Source: DATARH01 sp035309005
GTDB lineage: Bacteria; Pseudomonadota; Alphaproteobacteria; ATCC43930; CGMCC-115725
Assembly: GCA_035309005.1 (NCBI GenBank)
Contig: DATGFP010000050.1
Span: forward strand, 1 to 35,515
Length of the DNA: 35,515 nt
Direction of reading: 5' to 3'
The translations under genes and the position numbers were made by a program. Positions within the stretch are counted from its first letter, which is position 1, and every line of letters starts with the position of its first letter. Under the pieces are notes generated by a model. It did not search any database and had not been told where the DNA came from. It saw only the letters and a list, made by a program, of their open reading frames with translations. Of the stretch, positions 1-7,999 are shown piece after piece.

Positions 1-1560
1 CTCGCGCCGGCGACGACGCTGTGCATCAGCGCCGAGGTGCTGCCGGTCATCAACGAGTACGAGCGCAGCTCGACGACGGTGATCAATGCCTATGTCCGGC
101 CCATCGTCGAGCGCTATTTGTCGCGTCTTATCGGCGAGGTACAGCGCATCGGCATCGATGTGCCGCTGCTGCTGATGCAGTCGAATGGTGGGCTCACCAC
201 CGCCAAGGCCGCCGCGGTGACGCCGATGCACATCATCGAGTCGGGCCCGGCAGCCGGGGTTATCGGCGTGCAGGCGTTGATGCGGCGGATCGGCGTCAAG
301 AACGCGATCTCGTTCGACATGGGCGGCACCACCGCGAAAGCCTCGCTGATCGAAAACGGCGCAGTGACGCGCGCCGCAGAGTACCAGGTCGGCGCCGGCA
401 TCGTGCTCGGCTCGCGGCTTTTGTCGGGCGCCGGCTATACGCTCAAGGTGCCGGCGATCGACCTGGCCGAGGTCGGCGCCGGCGGCGGCTCGATCCTGTG
501 GATCGATTCCGGCGGCGCCTTGCAGGTCGGGCCGCAGAGCGCCGGCGCGGTGCCGGGCCCCGTCTGCTACGACCAGGGCGGCGAGGAGCCGACCGTGACC
601 GACGCCAATGTCGTCCTCGGTTACCTCAACCCGGGGCAGCTGGTCGGCGGCGCCGTCAAGCTCAACGCCGAGAAGGCCGCCGCCGCGATCGCCGACAAGA
701 TCGCCCGGCCGCTCGGCATGAGCCTCGAAGCGGCGGCCTACGGCGCGCATCTGATCGCCGCCTCCAACATGATCCGCGCCTTGAAGGCCGTGTCGAGCGA
801 GCGCGGCCGCGACCCGCGCGAATACGCGCTGGTCGGGTTCGGCGGCAACGGCCCGATTTTCGCCGCCGGGATGGCCGAAGCTTTGGCGATCCCGCTGGTG
901 CTGATCCCGCCCTCGGCGGGGGTGTTTTCGTCGTTCGGGCTGCTCTACGCCGAAGTTGAATATTATTTCACCCGCACCGCCAAAGGGCTGCTACGCGCCG
1001 CCAGCCCGGCGGCGCTGGAAGCGATCCTGGCGGCGCTCGAAGCCGAAGCGCGCGGCCGCCTCGCGGCTGACGGGTTCGGCCCCGGCCAGATCGAAATCCG
1101 CCGCAGCGCCAGCCTGCACTACCAGGGGCAATCCTTCGAGTTGCGCGTGCCGCTAGCGGCGGGGCGGCTCGACGCGGCGGCGCTCGGCGCCATCGACGAA
1201 GCCTTTGGCGCCGAGCACGAGCGCACCTACGGCCACCGCGCCGGGGCGGACGAGCCGGTCGAACTGGTCAGCCTCGAAATCGTCGGCCGCGGCGTCCCCG
1301 ACGAGCCGCGTGCCGCCTCGGCAGCCGCCGCGAGCCGCGCCCCCGACATCGCGATCGCCGCGCCGCGGCGGCGCGCCTATTTCGGCCCAACCCGCGGCTG
1401 GATCGAGGCTGAAATCATCAACCGCAGCGCCCTCGCGGCGCCGCGCGCCGGCCCCTGCATCGTCGAAGAATACGACGCGACCGGCCTCGTCCCGCCCGGC
1501 TGGACCGCGCGCCTCGACGGCTACGGCAACATCGAGATGCGCCGGTACGCTGACGCTTGA
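1..1560 (+). CDS. Hydantoinase/oxoprolinase HyuA-type subunit (5' end outside window)
   Basis: The reading frame is already open at base 1, so the N-terminal part lies outside the window; 519 codons are visible before TGA at 1558-1560. Features of the hydantoinase A / 5-oxoprolinase family are seen: SAEVLPVINEYERSST near the start, SGPAAGVIG, the ATP-site motif FDMGGTTAK, GAGGGS and GFGGNGP, followed by the C-terminal hydantoinase domain (FGPTRGW, VEEYDAT, PPGW). The family catalyses ATP-dependent opening of hydantoin or 5-oxoproline rings, or acetone/acetophenone carboxylation, usually with a HyuB partner. No hyuB follows here; a partner, if any, must lie upstream. The exact substrate cannot be read from the sequence. 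A dispersed repeat starts 5 bases after the stop. Family assignment is firm, substrate is not. Confidence 0.93.
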   Translation, partial: LAPATTLCISAEVLPVINEYERSSTTVINAYVRPIVERYLSRLIGEVQRIGIDVPLLLMQSNGGLTTAKAAAVTPMHIIESGPAAGVIGVQALMRRIGVKNAISFDMGGTTAKASLIENGAVTRAAEYQVGAGIVLGSRLLSGAGYTLKVPAIDLAEVGAGGGSILWIDSGGALQVGPQSAGAVPGPVCYDQGGEEPTVTDANVVLGYLNPGQLVGGAVKLNAEKAAAAIADKIARPLGMSLEAAAYGAHLIAASNMIRALKAVSSERGRDPREYALVGFGGNGPIFAAGMAEALAIPLVLIPPSAGVFSSFGLLYAEVEYYFTRTAKGLLRAASPAALEAILAALEAEARGRLAADGFGPGQIEIRRSASLHYQGQSFELRVPLAAGRLDAAALGAIDEAFGAEHERTYGHRAGADEPVELVSLEIVGRGVPDEPRAASAAAASRAPDIAIAAPRRRAYFGPTRGWIEAEIINRSALAAPRAGPCIVEEYDATGLVPPGWTARLDGYGNIEMRRYADA

Positions 1561-1564
1561 TGCT

Positions 1565-1670
1565 CCCTCTCCCCCACCGGGGGAGAGGGTTGGGGTGAGG
1601 GGGCGGCTTCACCCTCACCCTCCCATCGCTGCGCGACGGGTCCCTCCCTTTCCCGCATTGCGGGAGAGGG
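1565..1670. repeat. Dispersed intergenic repeat, two hairpins of the CCCTCTCC/GGAGAGGG type
   Basis: Two inverted repeats (1565-1589 and 1646-1670) share CCCTCTCCC...GGGAGAGGG arms and are joined by GGGGTGAGGG/CACCCTCACCC sequence. The same arms recur at 15416-15441, 18333-18357 and 18430-18454. It lies between the 3' ends of two convergent genes and could act as a two-way terminator. The function is inferred from position. Confidence 0.8.
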
Positions 1671-1688
1671 TATCCGCCGTGATGCCGG

Positions 1689-2318
1689 CTACTTCACCGG
1701 CGAGAACGAGGCCGGGATCAAGAGCTTGTTTTCCTGGCGCACCGGGCGGACGCCGGCCTGCGGCGGCCACGCCTTGCCGGGGGCGCGCGACGCCGCGCGG
1801 ATGCGGGTGCGCTCGTTCAGATCCTTGTACACCCAGATGTGGGTGAAGCGGTTGAGGCCGCCCAATTCGCTGGTCCAGCAGGCCGCCAAGGGAGAGAGTT
1901 CCTCGCGCGCCGGCACCGCCTTGGCCCACGCGTCGAGCACCTTCGGCAGTGCCCCCGGCTCGTAGGTGTAGGTGCGCATCTCGTAGACGTTGCCGGTGCC
2001 GTAGTCGCGGCTGCCCAACGGGCGCATGAACGGCGCCGGGATCACGATCTCGGCCTGCTGCTCGACGATCAGATCCTGGCCGCCGGGCATCGCGTTGCGG
2101 GCCGCGTCGTTCGCCATCGCCGCGCGCACGCGGGTGCGGTGGTTGAGGTCGTCATAGGGATAGACATGGACGGCCTGGTTGAGCGGCCCGAACTCGGTGT
2201 GCCAGAAGGCGCCCAGTGGCGAATGCTTGAGGCGTGACGGCAGCCGCTTCTCATAGCGCTCCTCGAACTCGGGCAGGGTGCCGGGGCGCAGCGTATAGGT
2301 GCGGACTTCGTAGATCAT
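1689..2318 (-). CDS. NIPSNAP family protein with two tandem domains
   Basis: 209 residues. Two NIPSNAP domains follow each other: the first begins MIYEVRTYTLRPGTLPEF and the second, near residue 112, begins VYEMRTYTYEPGALPKV. Each has a later VHVYPYDDLNHRTRVRA or THIWVYKDLNERTRIRA segment, showing internal duplication. NIPSNAP domains have the dimeric alpha-beta barrel fold; bacterial members are often found with catabolic genes, but no reaction is established for this type. The ATG at 2318 follows a good GGAGG ribosome-binding site about 6 bases upstream. No signal peptide or membrane segment is seen. The fold is clear, the role unknown. Confidence 0.9.
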   Translation of the reverse strand: MIYEVRTYTLRPGTLPEFEERYEKRLPSRLKHSPLGAFWHTEFGPLNQAVHVYPYDDLNHRTRVRAAMANDAARNAMPGGQDLIVEQQAEIVIPAPFMRPLGSRDYGTGNVYEMRTYTYEPGALPKVLDAWAKAVPAREELSPLAACWTSELGGLNRFTHIWVYKDLNERTRIRAASRAPGKAWPPQAGVRPVRQENKLLIPASFSPVK

Positions 2319-2400
2319 GGCGCATCCTCCAGGGGGGACAGGGGATTGTTTGGTTAACGCGCCATCCTACGCCACGCGACGGGCGCGGTCATGGGGCTTC

Positions 2401-2501
2401 TCACAAGCTCAATAGCGGCGCCAATCGCGCGTTGATCTCCTCGAGCACCGCCTCTGGCGCCCGGTATCCGGCAAATAGACAAGGAAGGTGCTGAATTCCA
2501 T
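2401..2501 (-). pseudogene. Remnant of a MazF/PemK-type toxin (C-terminal tail only)
   Basis: An ATG at 2501 overlaps the stop of the antitoxin-like frame as ATGA, the usual arrangement of a toxin start. This frame soon loses similarity to anything familiar. In another frame, ending with TGA at 2401-2403, the translation reads APEAVLEEINARLAPLLSL, which resembles the typical C-terminus of MazF/PemK endoribonucleases. The whole catalytic body of about 80 residues is missing and the two parts are out of frame, so no active toxin can be made. The identification rests on a short tail and gene order, so it is moderate to weak. Confidence 0.42.
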
Positions 2502-2686
2502 CAGATAAGTTCTTCGCCCACCGGCCAATCGTCCTCGGATCGCGGCTTCTTATCGGGCGTCATACCTTCGAGCAATTCCTCGAGCGTAAACCGGCGCGGT
2601 TTGACGTTATCGGGTCGGGTAAGAGTGTCTGCGTCCGCGATGGGCGCCTTCTTTGGCGGATGTCGTTTGTTTACTACGTCCTTCAC
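2501..2686 (-). pseudogene. Truncated MazE/AbrB-type antitoxin remnant
   Basis: A 61-codon frame starting with GTG at 2686, overlapping the stop of the NHL-repeat gene as GTGA. Its C-terminal half (RRFTLEELLEGMTPDKK, then DDWPVGEELI) matches the toxin-binding tail of MazE-like antitoxins, which typically read YTLEELLxxITPEN...PVGKE. The N-terminal AbrB DNA-binding domain is absent; the preceding residues look like read-through sequence. Together with the toxin tail next to it this looks like a decayed toxin-antitoxin pair. Alternatively it is a short expressed tail-only protein, which I think less likely. Confidence 0.5.
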
Positions 2687-3669
2687 GCCGCGACCTTGCG
2701 CAGGCGGTGGAGGACGCGGGGCTTCTTCGGCGCCGGGTCCTTCGAGAAACGCGACCACGAGCGGCCGGAGAGTTCGCCGACAAAGATGTTGCCGTGGCTG
2801 TCGACCGCGATGCCGTGCGGCGAGGTGAATTGGCCCGGCAGCATCCCGCCATGCGGCTTGCCGAGCCGCGCCAGGACTTCGCCGCGCAGCGTGTGGATCG
2901 AGACCCGCGCGCCGATATTCGGCCAATCCTTGTTGATCTCGCCGGCCGGCCCGCCCTCGCCGATATAGCACAGTGGATCAGCCCCGTGTGCGCCGGCATG
3001 GGCCCCCGCGGGGCCGAGGCACATGCCGTTCGGCCGGTGGAGGTTGTTCCACTGGGTGATCCATTTGCCGTTGCCGTCGAACACCTGGACGCGGTGGTTT
3101 TCGCGGTCGGCGAGATAGACCCAGCCGTCGGGGTCGCAGCAGATGTTATGGGCGATATTGAACTGGCCGGGGTCGGTGCCGGATTCGCCCCACGATTTCT
3201 CCAGCCTGCCGTCGATCGAATATTTGTGGATGCGGGCGTTGCCGTAGCCGTCCGAGATGTAGAGGCGGTCGCATTGCGGCGAGAGGGCCGTGTGGGTGCA
3301 GCGGTGGAACGGCTCGCCCGACATAAAGGGCGCCGGCTTGCCCGGCGTTCCGAGCGTCATCAGGATTTTGCCGTCGAGCGTGCAGTGCCGCACCGTGTGG
3401 TCGCCGTCGTCGGTCAGCCAGATCGTGTCGTCGGGCGCGACATGGACCCCGTGCGGCCGGGTGAAGACGCCCTCGCCCCAGGTGCGCAGCAAATTGCCGT
3501 CCTGGTCGAAGACCGCGACCGGGTGGTCGCCGCGGTTGAAGGCGTAAACGTTGTTTTTGCTGTCGACGCCGACCGCGGCGCAATCGCCGAGCACGATCTC
3601 GTCCGGGATCTTCGCCCAGTTCTCGTTGACCTCGAAAATCCACTCGCCCGCCCCGAGCCGCTCCGCCAT
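2683..3669 (-). CDS. NHL-repeat beta-propeller protein (SMP-30/peptidylamidoglycolate-lyase-like)
   Basis: 328 residues from ATG at 3669, which has a GGAGGAAAG ribosome-binding site 4 bases upstream; the open frame extends further but upstream lacks such a site and runs into a repeat. NHL-type repeats recur along the chain: VGVDSKNNVYAFNRGDHPVAVFD, RPHGVHVAPDDTIWLTDDGDHTV, LYISDGYGNARIHKY, GWVYLADRENHRVQVFD, SPHGIAVDSHGNIFVGE. These build a six-bladed propeller. Relatives include peptidyl-alpha-hydroxyglycine lyases and many uncharacterised catabolic-cluster proteins. No signal peptide is seen, so a cytoplasmic location is likely. The fold is sure; the reaction is unknown. Confidence 0.88.
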   Translation of the reverse strand: MAERLGAGEWIFEVNENWAKIPDEIVLGDCAAVGVDSKNNVYAFNRGDHPVAVFDQDGNLLRTWGEGVFTRPHGVHVAPDDTIWLTDDGDHTVRHCTLDGKILMTLGTPGKPAPFMSGEPFHRCTHTALSPQCDRLYISDGYGNARIHKYSIDGRLEKSWGESGTDPGQFNIAHNICCDPDGWVYLADRENHRVQVFDGNGKWITQWNNLHRPNGMCLGPAGAHAGAHGADPLCYIGEGGPAGEINKDWPNIGARVSIHTLRGEVLARLGKPHGGMLPGQFTSPHGIAVDSHGNIFVGELSGRSWSRFSKDPAPKKPRVLHRLRKVAA

Positions 3670-3712
3670 CGCTTTCCTCCCGCGCTGATCAGTTATCCTA
3701 TCATCGGTTTCC

Positions 3713-3735
3713 CATTCCCGGCCTTCGCCGGGATG
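3713..3735. repeat. Short dispersed hairpin, CATTCCCGGC/GCCGGGATG type
   Basis: A near-perfect inverted repeat with loop CTTC, followed by ACGG. The same core (CATTCCCGCGAAAGCGGG) recurs at 16615-16632. It lies between two minus-strand genes and is probably a member of a genome-wide intergenic repeat family. Confidence 0.7.
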
Positions 3736-3750
3736 ACGGATCATCTGCCT

Positions 3751-4611
3751 TCATGCCACCTTTCCGGCGGCAACCGGCTTGCGCGCCAGCACGATCTTCT
3801 CGGCCGAGGCCCCGAGGAAATGGGGCGCCGAGCCGCCCTCGGCCAGGAGATCCAGAAATTCGTCGGGCCGGGTGATGCGCACCGCGCCCAAGATGTCGGC
3901 GCCGCGCGCGAGGTAGGGGTCGGGCAGCATGCCGACGGTCGGGCCGAGCACGGTGACCCGCGCGGTCGGCCGCGCCAGCGCCAGCAGATCTTCGAGCGTG
4001 TCGGTCAAGAGCGTCGAGCCGGTGATCAGCAGAACGTCGGCGCCGGGCACGATCTCCGGCGCCAGCTCGGCCGTGCGGTAGAACGGCAGCTCCTCGGGCT
4101 TCAGCACGGCGGGGCTGCGCTCGAGCACCAGATAAGGCTGCCGGCGGCGCTTCAGCTCCTTCAGAAACGGGATGAAGGCGCCGACCAGCACGACCCGCTC
4201 GCCGTCGCGCAACTCGGTCGCGTCGAAGGCGTCGGCCCCCGGCAGCAGCGCGACGCCGGGAGCGGGGCGGCGACGCCAGCACAATTCGGCGAGCGCGTTG
4301 AGCGCGGCGATGCCGACCGCCCGGCTGAGCCCGTCAGCCGCCAATGCGTCGCGCATGATTTCGGCCGCCGGCCGGCCGGCGATGCGGCGGAACGGCGCGC
4401 CGTGCGCCCCGACCGGGCAGCCGATGTCGCCGGGGGCCGCCTCGCGCGGCGTCGCGCAGGCGCCGGCGACTGCGATTCCCGGGTCGCCCGTCAGCTTGAC
4501 GCCGGTGAAGAAGAGGCCGATCACCGCCCGCTCGACCGTAATCCTATCGAGCTCGCGCCCGAGAATGTCGGTGACGCGGGCGATCGTCTCGTTCAGGATG
4601 GCGCTGGACAA
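3751..4611 (-). CDS. DUF364/DUF4213-type protein (putative heavy-metal chelation domain)
   Basis: 286 residues from a TTG at 4611. I chose this start because a strong AGGGAGGGAGG ribosome-binding site ends 6 bases upstream; the in-frame ATG at 4650 would translate that site. The N-terminal part (TVERAVIGLFFTGVKLTGDPGIAVAG) matches DUF4213 and the C-terminal half (ERVVLVGAFIPF, VLKPEELPFYRT, GADVLLITGSTLLTDTLEDLLALA, VTVLGPTVGMLPD) matches DUF364, whose fold resembles an enolase N-terminal domain joined to a Rossmann-like domain. The family name suggests metal or metal-ligand binding but no reaction is known to me. It is divergent from the FKBP gene by 51 bases and one gene away from modABC. 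Confidence 0.85.
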   Translation of the reverse strand: MSSAILNETIARVTDILGRELDRITVERAVIGLFFTGVKLTGDPGIAVAGACATPREAAPGDIGCPVGAHGAPFRRIAGRPAAEIMRDALAADGLSRAVGIAALNALAELCWRRRPAPGVALLPGADAFDATELRDGERVVLVGAFIPFLKELKRRRQPYLVLERSPAVLKPEELPFYRTAELAPEIVPGADVLLITGSTLLTDTLEDLLALARPTARVTVLGPTVGMLPDPYLARGADILGAVRITRPDEFLDLLAEGGSAPHFLGASAEKIVLARKPVAAGKVA

Positions 4612-4617
4612 TTGATG

Positions 4618-4629
4618 CCTCCCTCCCTT
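4618..4629 (-). promoter_or_regulatory. Strong ribosome-binding site that decides a TTG start
   Basis: On the minus strand the sequence AGGGAGGGAGG lies 6 bases before TTG at 4611. It is among the best Shine-Dalgarno matches in the window and supports the TTG start of the DUF364-type gene over the in-frame ATG at 4650. Confidence 0.7.
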
Positions 4630-4662
4630 CTCGCGCAACAGATACAGCACAATCGCCTAGCC

Positions 4663-5118
4663 ATGAAACTGATGCGTTCTGGCGCCGCGGCCGCGGCGCT
4701 CATTCTCTTTTCGCTGATCGCGCCGCTGCCGATGTCGTTTGGCGCGGCCCAAGGAGCAGAAAGCAAGATGACCGAACTGGCGGACGGCCTCAAATACACC
4801 GATACGACGGTCGGCACCGGCGCCGAAGCGACCCCCGGGCACAAGGTCAGCGTGCATTACACCGGCTGGCTTTATGTGAATGGCGCCAAGGGGAAGAAAT
4901 TCGACAGCTCGCTCGACCGCGGCCAGCCCTTCAGCTTCACGCTCGGGGCGAAGCAGGTGATCCGCGGCTGGGACGAGGGGGTCTCCGGGATGAAGGTCGG
5001 CGGCAAGCGCACCCTGATCATCCCGCCCGGTCTCGCCTACGGCCAGCGCGGCGCCCCCGGCGCCATCCCGCCCAACGCGACGCTGACCTTCGACGTCGAG
5101 CTGCTGCAGGTGGATTAA
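4663..5118 (+). CDS. Secreted FKBP-type peptidyl-prolyl cis-trans isomerase
   Basis: 151 residues. A signal peptide is seen at residues 1-27 or so (basic MKLMR, hydrophobic AAAAALILFSLIAP, then small residues), so the protein probably works in the periplasm. The FKBP domain fills residues 40-151 with the conserved parts VSVHYTGWL, KFDSS, PFSFTLG, VIRGWDEGVSGMKVGGKR, IPPGLAYG, IPPNATLTFDVELL. FKBPs speed proline cis-trans isomerisation during folding. No clear Shine-Dalgarno sequence precedes the ATG. The open frame continues far upstream over the opposite-strand genes, but the signal peptide fixes the start. It is single-gene, followed by a large hairpin. Confidence 0.95.
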   Translation: MKLMRSGAAAAALILFSLIAPLPMSFGAAQGAESKMTELADGLKYTDTTVGTGAEATPGHKVSVHYTGWLYVNGAKGKKFDSSLDRGQPFSFTLGAKQVIRGWDEGVSGMKVGGKRTLIIPPGLAYGQRGAPGAIPPNATLTFDVELLQVD

Positions 5119-5140
5119 GCAACAGCGCCGGCCCATGCAG

Positions 5141-5211
5141 GATTGCTTCGCTGCGCTCGCAATGACACCAAATGGGGTTGTCATTGCGAGGCGCGGAGCG
5201 ACGACGCAATC
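5141..5211. repeat. Long imperfect palindrome, GATTGCTTCGC...GCGACGACGCAATC repeat
   Basis: The left arm GATTGCTTCGCTGCGCTCGC plus AATGAC pairs with the right arm GTCATTGCGAGG...GAGCGACGACGCAATC around ACCAAATGGGGTT. This is the familiar 'CATTGCGAG...GAAGCAATC' dispersed repeat of many proteobacteria. It sits between convergent FKBP and modC genes and may terminate both. Confidence 0.8.
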
Positions 5212-5229
5212 TCGCGCCGCAATCTGCGT

Positions 5230-6360
5230 TCAGCCGTGCCGCGTCTCGGCGTCGGCGCCGGCTGAGGGCGCCAGCGCGCCGGCCAGGGCGTGGTGGTCGA
5301 AGGCGATGCTCTTGATGACGGCGTAGACCGGGCGGCCCGGTTCGAGGCCGAGGGTCTCGACCGAGCGGCGGGTCAGCCGGGCCACTAGCGCTTCGCCGGC
5401 GCAATCGAGGCGCAGCTCGACGATCGCGCCCTCGGCGTGGCCGATTTCCGCGACGGTGCCGGGCAGTACGTTGAGCGCGCTGAGGCCCGCGGGCGGCGTC
5501 AGCGCGATCATCACGTCGCGCGCCCGGATGCGCACCCGCAGCGCGGCGCCGACCGGGAGGTCGAGCGCGGGCACGCGCAATTCGCCCGCGGCTGCGCGCA
5601 GAATCGTCAAGCCAAAGGCGTTGTCGTGGCCGGCGACGCGGGTTGCGAGGATGGCGCCGGCTTCGGCGCGGCCGGTCAGCGGGAAGAGGTCGATGCGGCC
5701 CATGATCGCCGCCGCCGGCCCGACCGCGGCGACACGGCCCTCGCTGAGCACGACGAGCGTCGTCGCGAGCCGCGCCACTTCGCCGACCAGGTGGCTGACA
5801 TAGAGGATCGGCACGCGGGCTTCGTCGCGCAGCCGCTCGATATAGGGCAGGATCTCGGCCTTGCGCGCTTCGTCGAGCGAAGCCAGGGGCTCGTCCATGA
5901 CGAGAAGGCGCGGGCGCGCCAGGAGCGCCCGGCCGATCGCGACGCGCTGCTTCTCGCCGCCCGACAGATTGGCCGGGCGGCGGCCCAGCAGCGCGGCGAT
6001 GCCGAGCAGCTCGACGATTTGGTCGACATCGCCGGCGGGCGCGCGCTTCGCGGCGAACCAGCGGCCGTAAAGCAGGTTTTGCCGCACCGTCAGATGCGGA
6101 AAGAGCCGCCCCTCCTGAAAGACGTAGCCGATGCGGCGGCGGCGCGGCGGCACGAAGACGCCGCGTTCGGTATCGGTCAGCGCCTCGCCGTCGACGAGGA
6201 TGCGGCCATGGTCTGGGCGGATCAGCCCGGCGACCATGTTGATCAGTGTCGTCTTGCCGGCGCCCGAGCGCCCGAAGAGGGCGGTCAGGCCGGCGCCGCT
6301 GTCGAACGCGGCGTCGAGCACGAAAGCGCCCAGGCGATGCGTGAGCGCGACGCTCAGCAT
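5230..6360 (-). CDS. modC: Molybdate ABC transporter, ATP-binding protein ModC
   Basis: 376 residues from ATG at 6360, 4 bases past the modB stop; an in-frame TTG at 6375 would overlap modB. ABC ATPase features: Walker A GRSGAGKTT (30-38), Q-loop FQEGRLFPH, signature LSGGEKQRV (132-140), Walker B RLLVMDEP (151-158), and the switch His in YVSHLVGEV. The C-terminal part (about 275-345) contains the Mop/TOBE molybdate-binding domain of ModC (LNVLPGTVAEI, ALVARLTRRSVETLGLEPG). It energises molybdate import with ModB and is the third gene of a modA-modB-modC operon. A last low-complexity tail of about 20 residues is alanine-rich. Identification is secure. Confidence 0.96.
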   Translation of the reverse strand: MLSVALTHRLGAFVLDAAFDSGAGLTALFGRSGAGKTTLINMVAGLIRPDHGRILVDGEALTDTERGVFVPPRRRRIGYVFQEGRLFPHLTVRQNLLYGRWFAAKRAPAGDVDQIVELLGIAALLGRRPANLSGGEKQRVAIGRALLARPRLLVMDEPLASLDEARKAEILPYIERLRDEARVPILYVSHLVGEVARLATTLVVLSEGRVAAVGPAAAIMGRIDLFPLTGRAEAGAILATRVAGHDNAFGLTILRAAAGELRVPALDLPVGAALRVRIRARDVMIALTPPAGLSALNVLPGTVAEIGHAEGAIVELRLDCAGEALVARLTRRSVETLGLEPGRPVYAVIKSIAFDHHALAGALAPSAGADAETRHG

Positions 6361-6364
6361 GCTC

Positions 6365-7069
6365 TCAGAGGCCAAGCGCCCGGCGGGTCGCGCGCTCGAT
6401 CAGCGCTTCCGAAGCAAACAGCGCCGCCAGCGAGATCGCGATCGACACCAGCGTCAGGCGGAACGCCGCGAGGTCGCCGCCCGGCACCTGGATCAGCGTG
6501 TAAATCAGGGTCGGCAGGGTTTGCGTTTCGCCGGGGATGTTGGAGACAAAGGTGATCGTCGCGCCGAATTCCCCGAGCGCGCGGGCGAAAGCGAGGATCA
6601 TGCCGGCGAGGATACCGGGCAGGATCAGGGGCAGGGTGATCGTCGCGAACACCCAGAAGCGGCTGGCGCCGAGGGTCGCGGCGGCGGCTTCGAGGCGGCG
6701 GTCGACCGCCTCGGCCGACAGCCGGATCGAGCGCACCATCAACGGGAAGCTCATCACCGCGCAGGCCAAGGCGGCGCCGGTCCAGCGAAACGCGACGACG
6801 ATGCCGAAACTGTCGGCGAGAAGGCGGCCGAGCGGCCCCCGCCGGCCCAACAGCAGCAGCAGCAGATAGCCGGTGACGACCGGCGGCATGACCAGCGGCA
6901 GGTGCACGACCGCGTTGAGCAGCGAGCGCCCCCAGAAGCGCCCGCGCGCCAGCAACAGCGCGACCGCGACCCCGAGCGGCAGGCTGCCCAGCATCGCCCA
7001 GAAGGCAACCAGCAGCGACAGCCGGATCGCGGTCAATTCCGCCGGCGAGAAGGCGACAAGCGCGCTCAC
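6365..7069 (-). CDS. modB: Molybdate ABC transporter, permease ModB
   Basis: 234 residues from GTG at 7069, overlapping the modA stop as GTGA, which implies translational coupling. Five or so hydrophobic segments and the permease motif LGASRFWVFATITLPLILPG (EAA loop that docks on ModC) are present, as are the ModB-typical parts VVHLPLVMPPVVTGYLLL, FGIVVAFRWTGAALA, ALGEFGATITFVSNIPGETQTLP. It forms the inner-membrane channel for molybdate. A long open frame upstream of this start is only the antisense-frame shadow of modA. Confidence 0.96.
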   Translation of the reverse strand: MSALVAFSPAELTAIRLSLLVAFWAMLGSLPLGVAVALLLARGRFWGRSLLNAVVHLPLVMPPVVTGYLLLLLLGRRGPLGRLLADSFGIVVAFRWTGAALACAVMSFPLMVRSIRLSAEAVDRRLEAAAATLGASRFWVFATITLPLILPGILAGMILAFARALGEFGATITFVSNIPGETQTLPTLIYTLIQVPGGDLAAFRLTLVSIAISLAALFASEALIERATRRALGL

Positions 7070-7869
7070 GCCGGGCGGTCGATCACGCTGAAGCCTTGCG
7101 CCTCGAACAGCGCGCGGGCGAGCGGGCCGCGCAGGTAAAGCGCGAAGGCGGCGGCGTCCTTGGGCGCCGCCGGGGTCAGCGCCATCGGATAGACGATCGG
7201 CGGGACGCTGTCGGGCGGGAAGGCGGCGACGATCCTGACCCCCGGCTCGACCGCCGCATCGGTCTGGTAGACGATGCCGAGCGGTGCCTCGCCGCGCGCC
7301 ACCAGCGCCAGCGCGGCGCGGACATTCTCGGCCGCGGCGACGCGCCCGGCCACCGCCGGCCACACGCGCAGCTTTTCCAGCGCCGCCTTGCCGTAGATGC
7401 CGGCCGGCACCGCTGCCGGGTCGGCCATCGCGAGGCGCCCGTCGCCGAGTAGCCTGGCGAGCGCAAAGCCCGGCGCGATCGTCACCGCCAGCGCGCTGTC
7501 CTTCGCCGCGATCAGCACGAGGCGGTTGCCGAGCAGGTCGACCCGGCTCTTCGGGTCGATCAGCTTGCGCTGCTGCAGATAGTCCATCCACTGCAGGTCG
7601 GCCGAGATGAAGAGGTCCGCCGGCGCGCCGTTCTCGATCTGCTTCGCCAGGAGCGAACTCGCCGCATAGGAGATCGTCGCGCGCCCGCCGGTCTCGCCCT
7701 GCCATTTCGCGGCGATCGCGTCGAGGGCGTTCTTCAGGCTGGCCGCGGCGAACACCAGCACCGGCCGCTCCGGCGCCGCGGCCGCGGCGCGCAGCATCGC
7801 CACCGCCGCCAAAGCCGCACCGCCGGCCAGCATCGTTCGCCGCTGCATTGTCCCGCCACGCTCTTTCAT
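7066..7869 (-). CDS. modA: Molybdate ABC transporter, periplasmic binding protein ModA
   Basis: 267 residues; a start at ATG 7848 (MQRRTMLAGG) is equally possible and gives a more usual signal peptide. The leader has RR followed by a hydrophobic stretch and AAAAA, a possible Tat-type or ordinary signal peptide. The mature part is typical ModA: VLVFAAASLKNALDAIA, ISYAASSLLAKQIENGAPADLFISAD, NRLVLIAA, YGKAALEKL, ENVRAALALVARGEAPLGIVYQTDA, PIVYPMAL. It binds molybdate or tungstate in the periplasm and hands it to ModB. First gene of the operon; 130 bases separate it from the divergent glycine-rich protein gene. I saw no ModE gene in the window and no clear ModE site. Confidence 0.95.
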   Translation of the reverse strand: MKERGGTMQRRTMLAGGAALAAVAMLRAAAAAPERPVLVFAAASLKNALDAIAAKWQGETGGRATISYAASSLLAKQIENGAPADLFISADLQWMDYLQQRKLIDPKSRVDLLGNRLVLIAAKDSALAVTIAPGFALARLLGDGRLAMADPAAVPAGIYGKAALEKLRVWPAVAGRVAAAENVRAALALVARGEAPLGIVYQTDAAVEPGVRIVAAFPPDSVPPIVYPMALTPAAPKDAAAFALYLRGPLARALFEAQGFSVIDRPA

Positions 7870-7999
7870 GCCGCGACTGTCGCATGAAACCGCTGATTTT
7901 TCCCAGGCCCAGCAACGCGACCCCGGCGCCCCGCGTTAATGGCGCGTAAACCGTTTCCTAATGTTTCGGACGGCACGGTGGGCCGGAAAGCGAGGCACC

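Noticed and set aside
1561..1690. Possible CRISPR-like repetition of CCCTCTCC units
   Set aside because: The copies are inverted, irregularly spaced and recur between genes elsewhere in the window; no spacers of constant length exist.
2653..4662. Very long open frame on the plus strand continuing into the FKBP gene
   Set aside because: It lies antisense to the NHL and DUF364-type genes, which have family motifs and good ribosome-binding sites. It is a GC-rich shadow; only the FKBP part from 4663 is real.
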